This document shows positions 5,684 to 9,364 of a stretch of DNA of 9,364 bases, piece after piece. The stretch comes from an actinobacterium acAMD-2 (lineage in GTDB: Bacteria; Actinomycetota; Actinomycetes; UBA12327). Numbering within the stretch: position 1 is the first letter of the stretch; the number at the start of each line of letters is the position of its first letter. Under the pieces are notes generated by a model, which saw nothing but the letters and a program-made list of their open reading frames with translations, made no database searches and was not told the DNA's origin. The translations under genes were made by a program, and so were the position numbers. The stretch spans positions 8,739 through 18,102 of the forward strand of contig JNSE01000009.1 of the NCBI GenBank assembly GCA_000754455.1. Direction: 5' to 3'.

Positions 5684-7492
5684 ATGACCGTTCCAGGTTT
5701 TGAAAACGCTCCAACCAAAAACAAGAAGCTTCTTGAGTGGGTTGAGCAAACCGCAGCACTGACCCAACCAGATCGCATTGAGTGGTCTGATGGTTCGCAA
5801 GAAGAGTGGGATCGCTTGACTGCTCTCTTGGTCGAACAGGGCACCTTCATCAAGTTGAACGAAGCCAAGCGTCCGAACTCGTTCTTGGCTCGCTCCAACC
5901 CCAAGGATGTTGCTCGCGTTGAAGACCGCACGTTCATTTGTTCACTGGATGAAGCCGATGCAGGTCCGACGAACAACTGGCGCGACCCGGTCGAGATGAA
6001 GACCGAATTGAAGACTTTGTTTGCCGGCTCCATGAAGGGCCGCACGATGTACGTGGTGCCTTTCTCGATGGGTCCGCTTGGCTCACGTATTTCGCAGCTC
6101 GGTGTCGAAATCACCGACAGTCCTTACGTTGTTGTCAACATGCGCATCATGACGCGCATGGGCCGCGCCGCACTTGACTTGATCGGCGAAGACGGCGACT
6201 TTGTTCCTGCCTTGCACACGGTGGGATCACCGTTGGCCGAAGGTCAAGCCGATGTTGCTTGGCCCTGCAGCGACACCAAGTACATCGTTCACTTCCCCGA
6301 AACCCGCGAGATTTGGTCCTACGGTTCTGGCTATGGCGGAAACGCCCTGCTGGGTAAGAAGTGCTTCGCTTTGCGTATTGCTTCGGTTATGGCTCGCGAC
6401 GAGGGTTGGCTGGCCGAGCACATGCTCATTCTCAAGCTCACCTCGCCGAAGGGCAACACGCGTCACATCGCTGCTGCATTCCCGTCCGCATGTGGCAAGA
6501 CGAACTTGGCAATGCTCGAGCCGACTATTCCTGGTTGGAAAGTTGAGACCGTTGGCGACGACATCTGCTGGATGCGCTTTGGTGATGATGGCCGCTTGTA
6601 TGCGATCAACCCAGAAGCTGGCTTCTTTGGTGTTGCTCCTGGAACCGGTGACAGCACCAATGCCAATGCCATTGCTGCGTTACACGGCAATGTGATCTTC
6701 ACCAACGTTGGATTGACAGACGACGGTGACATCTGGTGGGAGGGCATGACCGACGAACCGCCAGCTCACTTGATTGACTGGAAGGGTAATGACTGGACTC
6801 CGGCTTCCGAAGATCCAGCCGCCCACCCCAACGCTCGTTTCACTGCTCCAGCCGACCAGTGCCCGATCATCGCCGACTCGTGGGAGGACCCCGCGGGCGT
6901 TCCGATCGATGCGATCTTGTTCGGTGGACGTCGTGCCACGAACGTTCCGTTGGTCAACGAGTCCTTTGACTGGGAGCACGGTGTCTTCATTGGTGCCACT
7001 GTTTCGTCTGAACAGACCGCTGCTGCAGAAGGAACCGTGGGAGCTTTGCGCCGCGACCCCTTCGCCATGCTTCCGTTCTGTGGCTACAACATGGCTGATT
7101 ACTGGGGCCACTGGCTTAAGGTCGGCAAGTCAACTCAGGCGGACAAGTTGCCCAAGATCTTCCAGGTCAACTGGTTCCGCAAGAATGCTGAAGGCAAGTT
7201 CATCTGGCCTGGCTTTGGCGACAACAGCCGCGTCTTGGCGTGGATCATCGGTCGATTGGACGGCGACGTCGACGCCATCGAAACCCCGATTGGTCGTTTG
7301 CCCAAGATTGAAGATCTCAACCTTGATGGCCTGGATATCTCCGACGAAACGATCACCGAGTTGTTCAAGGTGGATGCAGCGTCATGGACGGCTGAAGCCG
7401 ACTTGACTCAGGAATACTTTGAGCAGTTTGGTGAGCACACCCCCAAGGAGCTGTTCGCGCAACTTGATGGCTTGAAGCAGCGCTTGTCCTAG
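5684..7492 (+). CDS. pckG: Phosphoenolpyruvate carboxykinase (GTP)
   Basis: This 602-residue enzyme interconverts oxaloacetate plus GTP with PEP, CO2 and GDP, the first committed step of gluconeogenesis (in some actinobacteria it also runs anaplerotically). It is cytosolic and monomeric in the family. The GTP-type signature is complete: Arg82 in EDRTFICS, the NNW at 97-99, WPCSDTKY (193-200), YGSGYGGNALLGKKC (213-227) with metal-ligand Lys, His246 in AEHM, the kinase-1 loop FPSACGKTN (266-274) carrying the reactive Cys270, and the kinase-2 GDDICWM (291-297). Length equals that of the mycobacterial enzymes (about 606). Ribosome binding before ATG 5684 is weak (AAGCGAAAGCGAG). The gene is divergent from the SDR gene and is followed by a strong hairpin terminator shared with argF. 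Confidence 0.98.
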   Translation: MTVPGFENAPTKNKKLLEWVEQTAALTQPDRIEWSDGSQEEWDRLTALLVEQGTFIKLNEAKRPNSFLARSNPKDVARVEDRTFICSLDEADAGPTNNWRDPVEMKTELKTLFAGSMKGRTMYVVPFSMGPLGSRISQLGVEITDSPYVVVNMRIMTRMGRAALDLIGEDGDFVPALHTVGSPLAEGQADVAWPCSDTKYIVHFPETREIWSYGSGYGGNALLGKKCFALRIASVMARDEGWLAEHMLILKLTSPKGNTRHIAAAFPSACGKTNLAMLEPTIPGWKVETVGDDICWMRFGDDGRLYAINPEAGFFGVAPGTGDSTNANAIAALHGNVIFTNVGLTDDGDIWWEGMTDEPPAHLIDWKGNDWTPASEDPAAHPNARFTAPADQCPIIADSWEDPAGVPIDAILFGGRRATNVPLVNESFDWEHGVFIGATVSSEQTAAAEGTVGALRRDPFAMLPFCGYNMADYWGHWLKVGKSTQADKLPKIFQVNWFRKNAEGKFIWPGFGDNSRVLAWIIGRLDGDVDAIETPIGRLPKIEDLNLDGLDISDETITELFKVDAASWTAEADLTQEYFEQFGEHTPKELFAQLDGLKQRLS

Positions 7493-7509
7493 AAGGTTTC
7501 CTTCCCCTT

Positions 7510-7542
7510 GCTGAGCCCGTCGAGATTCTCGGCGGGCTCAGC
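7510..7542. terminator. Bidirectional hairpin terminator between pckG and argF
   Basis: A hairpin of ten perfect base pairs (GCTGAGCCCG with CGGGCTCAGC), one T-G wobble pair and four more pairs (CGAG with CTCG) closes a three-base ATT loop. It lies in the 61-base gap between the convergent stop codons of pckG (7492) and argF (7554). Only a short, interrupted T-run (TGTTT) follows on the + strand and none on the other, as is common in high-GC actinobacteria. Confidence 0.88.
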
Positions 7543-7553
7543 TGTTTCCGCTT

Positions 7554-8564
7554 CTACAGAGCAGGCGGATTAAGGGTGGCGACCATCATCGCTTTGATGG
7601 TGTGCATTCGATTTTCAGACTGATCAAAAATCACGTGCGCGTTGGCTTCAAAAACCTCGTGACTGACTTCGACTCCATCGAGTCCAAAGGATGCATGAAT
7701 CTGCTCACCGATTTCGGTGCGGCGGTCGTGATAGGCCGGAAGACAGTGCATCAGCTTGACTGCTGAGTTACCGGTCCGTTCAAGTTGGTGGGCGTCTACG
7801 CGGTAGGGCTTGAGGTCGGCGATGCGCTGAGCCCACACTTCTTTGGGTTCACCCATCGACACCCAGACATCGGTGGAGACGAAATCGGCACCAGACAATC
7901 CTTCGTCAAGGTCGTCAGTGATCGTGATCCGGGCACCTGATTTTTCGGCCAATACCCGCGCGGTTGCCACGATGGATTCCTCCGGCTGCAGTGATGCGGG
8001 GGCGCACAGGCGAACATCAAGCCCGAGCAGCGCACCGGTGATCAAGGTGGAGTTACCCATGTTGTTGCGCGCATCACCGATGTAGGTGTGGGCGATCTGG
8101 TCCAGCGGCTTTCCACTGTGTTCGCGCATGGTCAGTACATCCGCCAACATCTGCGTGGGGTGGAAACGGTCGGTCAAGCCATTCCAGACCGGGACCCCGG
8201 CGTAGCGGGCCAACTCCTCAACAGATTCCTGCGACGAGCCCCGAAATTCAATTCCGTCATACATGCGCCCGAGGACTCGGGCAGTGTCGGCGATCGATTC
8301 CTTGTGGCCGATTTGCGAGCCATCAGGAGAGAGGTACGTCACGCTGGCGCCTTGATGGGCGGCGGCCACCTCAAAGGCAGCGCGTGTGCGAGTCGAGGTC
8401 TTTTCAAAGATTAAGGCGATACAGCGGCCTACTAACCGTTGCTCTTCCACGCCGGCGGCTCGGTCTGCTTTGAGAGCAGCGGCATAAGCCACCAAGGCAA
8501 TGAACTCATCGCTGGTGTGGTCTTGCTCTTTGACTAAAGAACGACCTTGCCAGGTGGACAGCAC
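7554..8564 (-). CDS. argF: Ornithine carbamoyltransferase
   Basis: This 336-residue enzyme joins carbamoyl phosphate and ornithine to give citrulline in arginine biosynthesis, or runs in reverse in arginine catabolism. The carbamoyl phosphate loop STRTR (57-61), HPTQ (135-138), the ornithine-loop SMG (236-238, in DVWVSMGE) and HCLP (273-276) are intact. The SMG motif separates it from aspartate and putrescine carbamoyltransferases. Sequence and length (about 334 in E. coli) follow the E. coli ArgF/ArcB type more than the ~310-residue form typical of actinobacterial arg operons. The start is GTG at 8564, with GAGAGGAA five bases upstream; the 46 in-frame codons further upstream do not resemble the family. 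No other arg or arc gene is in view, so ArgF versus catabolic ArcB cannot be decided from context; the gene may be transcribed alone or from the deacetylase upstream. I saw no convincing ArgR operator. Confidence 0.95.
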   Translation of the reverse strand: MLSTWQGRSLVKEQDHTSDEFIALVAYAAALKADRAAGVEEQRLVGRCIALIFEKTSTRTRAAFEVAAAHQGASVTYLSPDGSQIGHKESIADTARVLGRMYDGIEFRGSSQESVEELARYAGVPVWNGLTDRFHPTQMLADVLTMREHSGKPLDQIAHTYIGDARNNMGNSTLITGALLGLDVRLCAPASLQPEESIVATARVLAEKSGARITITDDLDEGLSGADFVSTDVWVSMGEPKEVWAQRIADLKPYRVDAHQLERTGNSAVKLMHCLPAYHDRRTEIGEQIHASFGLDGVEVSHEVFEANAHVIFDQSENRMHTIKAMMVATLNPPAL

Positions 8565-8569
8565 GTCGG

Positions 8570-8577
8570 TTCCTCTC
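8570..8577 (-). promoter_or_regulatory. Ribosome binding site fixing the argF start
   Basis: GAGAGGAA is placed five bases before GTG 8564. The same arrangement precedes the helicase GTG start in this window. Confidence 0.75.
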
Positions 8578-8698
8578 GCTTCGTATGGTGAAGGGTTAAT
8601 GGTGTCACGGTCTCCTGCAAATCGGACGCCTCGCCGGCCCAAACAAGCCCAGAATCGCAGCGCGCCGGCACACTCCTCGCCGTGGAGCCGCGAAGGTG

Positions 8699-9364
8699 TC
8701 AAGGACAGGCAGGCAGGGTCTCAAAGCGGTAACCGCGGGCCTTGAGTGTACGTAGAACGCTCTTCAGCGCGGTGGCGGTTTGGCTTCGGTTTCCGCCGCC
8801 ATCGTGCATCAACACGATAGTCCCGTTGCTCGTCCCACGCACGACGCGTCGGGCAATAGCGCTAGCTCCGGGGCGTCGCCAGTCATTGGCATCAAGACTC
8901 CACATCACCGTGCGCATGCTCAACGTTTGGCTTACCCGTCGAACGCGGTTGTTGAATGCGCCATAGGGGGGACGTTGACATACAGGCTGACGGATTCCTT
9001 GGCGACGGATCGCACGGTTGGTGCGAGTGAATTGCGATGAGATTTCAGTCGAACTGAGCCGCGTGAGATTGGGATGACGCCAGGTGTGGTCTTGGACCGA
9101 GTGGCCTTCGCGCGCAATGCGTCGCATCGTGGCTTCACGTGTACGAATCTGGCTTCCAATCACAAAGAAGGTCGCCTTCGCGTTGTAACTCTTCAGGACG
9201 TTAAGAACTGCTGGCGTGTAGCGCGAGGGCCCATCATCGAAGGTCAGATAGACGACCTTGCCGCTGGTTGCTTTGGGTCCGCGATAGATCGCTGGCTTGA
9301 GGACAGCCGAGGCCTGCACTGTCTGCGCTGCAGGCTGAGGTGCTGGAAGGGGTTCATTGCCATT
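8699..9364 (-). CDS. NodB-type polysaccharide deacetylase (partial, 5' end outside window)
   Basis: The frame stays open to the right edge, so the N-terminus is missing. Fifteen further codons (Pro/Ala/Gln-rich, reading NEPLPAPQPAAQT) precede the GTG at 9319, which is probably internal. Visible carbohydrate esterase 4 motifs in order are TFDDGPS (catalytic base and metal Asp), HTWRH (the HxxxH metal ligands), RPPYG, SLDANDW and LMHD (catalytic His). All metal and catalytic positions are present, so the enzyme is probably active. The family removes N-acetyl groups from peptidoglycan or chitin-like polymers outside the membrane. A Pro-rich linker before the domain suggests a secreted or membrane-anchored protein whose signal peptide lies outside the window. 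It is co-oriented with argF, 134 bases upstream of it, with no clear terminator between. Confidence 0.93.
   Translation of the reverse strand, partial: NGNEPLPAPQPAAQTVQASAVLKPAIYRGPKATSGKVVYLTFDDGPSRYTPAVLNVLKSYNAKATFFVIGSQIRTREATMRRIAREGHSVQDHTWRHPNLTRLSSTEISSQFTRTNRAIRRQGIRQPVCQRPPYGAFNNRVRRVSQTLSMRTVMWSLDANDWRRPGASAIARRVVRGTSNGTIVLMHDGGGNRSQTATALKSVLRTLKARGYRFETLPACP

Noticed and set aside
6680..7111. Minus-strand open frames opposite pckG
   Set aside because: Shadows of a highly conserved enzyme-coding frame.
8565..8698. ArgR operator or terminator between the deacetylase and argF
   Set aside because: No AT-rich ARG-box-like palindrome and no stable hairpin followed by T residues could be found by eye.

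Overview
The window reads as a chromosomal, moderately GC-rich stretch of an Actinomycetota genome. The strongest taxonomic clue is the GTP-dependent PEP carboxykinase, whose whole length reads like the mycobacterial/corynebacterial PckG. Frequent GTG starts behind GAGAGGA-type ribosome binding sites, and a DEAD-box helicase with a long Ser/Arg/Asp-rich tail, agree with this. I cannot place it below phylum with confidence. I see no tRNA, rRNA, CRISPR array, insertion sequence or phage gene.

Layout, left to right. (1) 128-280 (-): a 50-codon remnant of a glyoxalase/VOC gene. Its true N-terminal and C-terminal ends are joined in frame and the middle is missing. (2) 216-1430 (-): an OpgC-like multi-pass membrane acyltransferase whose 3' end overlaps the remnant. 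(3) 1431-1654: divergent intergenic region with a cluster of TCACAC/GTGTGA half-sites. (4) 1655-3787 (+): DEAD-box RNA helicase with a ~295-residue disordered basic tail encoded by tandem repeats. (5) 3791-5493 (-): a two-gene unit, a YeeZ-like atypical SDR followed after 14-17 bases by a protein I read as a divergent member of the ferredoxin-dependent bilin reductase / red chlorophyll catabolite reductase superfamily. (6) 5684-7492 (+): pckG. (7) 7510-7542: a near-perfect hairpin serving as shared terminator between pckG and the convergent argF. (8) 7554-8564 (-): ornithine carbamoyltransferase. (9) 8699-9364 (-): a NodB-type polysaccharide deacetylase, open at the window edge.

Functionally this is a mosaic of housekeeping genes: gluconeogenesis/anaplerosis (pckG), arginine metabolism (argF), RNA remodelling (helicase) and envelope modification (OpgC-like acyltransferase, deacetylase). 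They do not form one pathway. The most unusual content is the bilin-reductase-like gene with its SDR partner, in a window with no photosynthesis or heme oxygenase gene, and the glyoxalase deletion remnant. The helicase and the bilin-reductase-like gene converge with only three bases between stop codons. pckG and argF converge on a clear bidirectional terminator.
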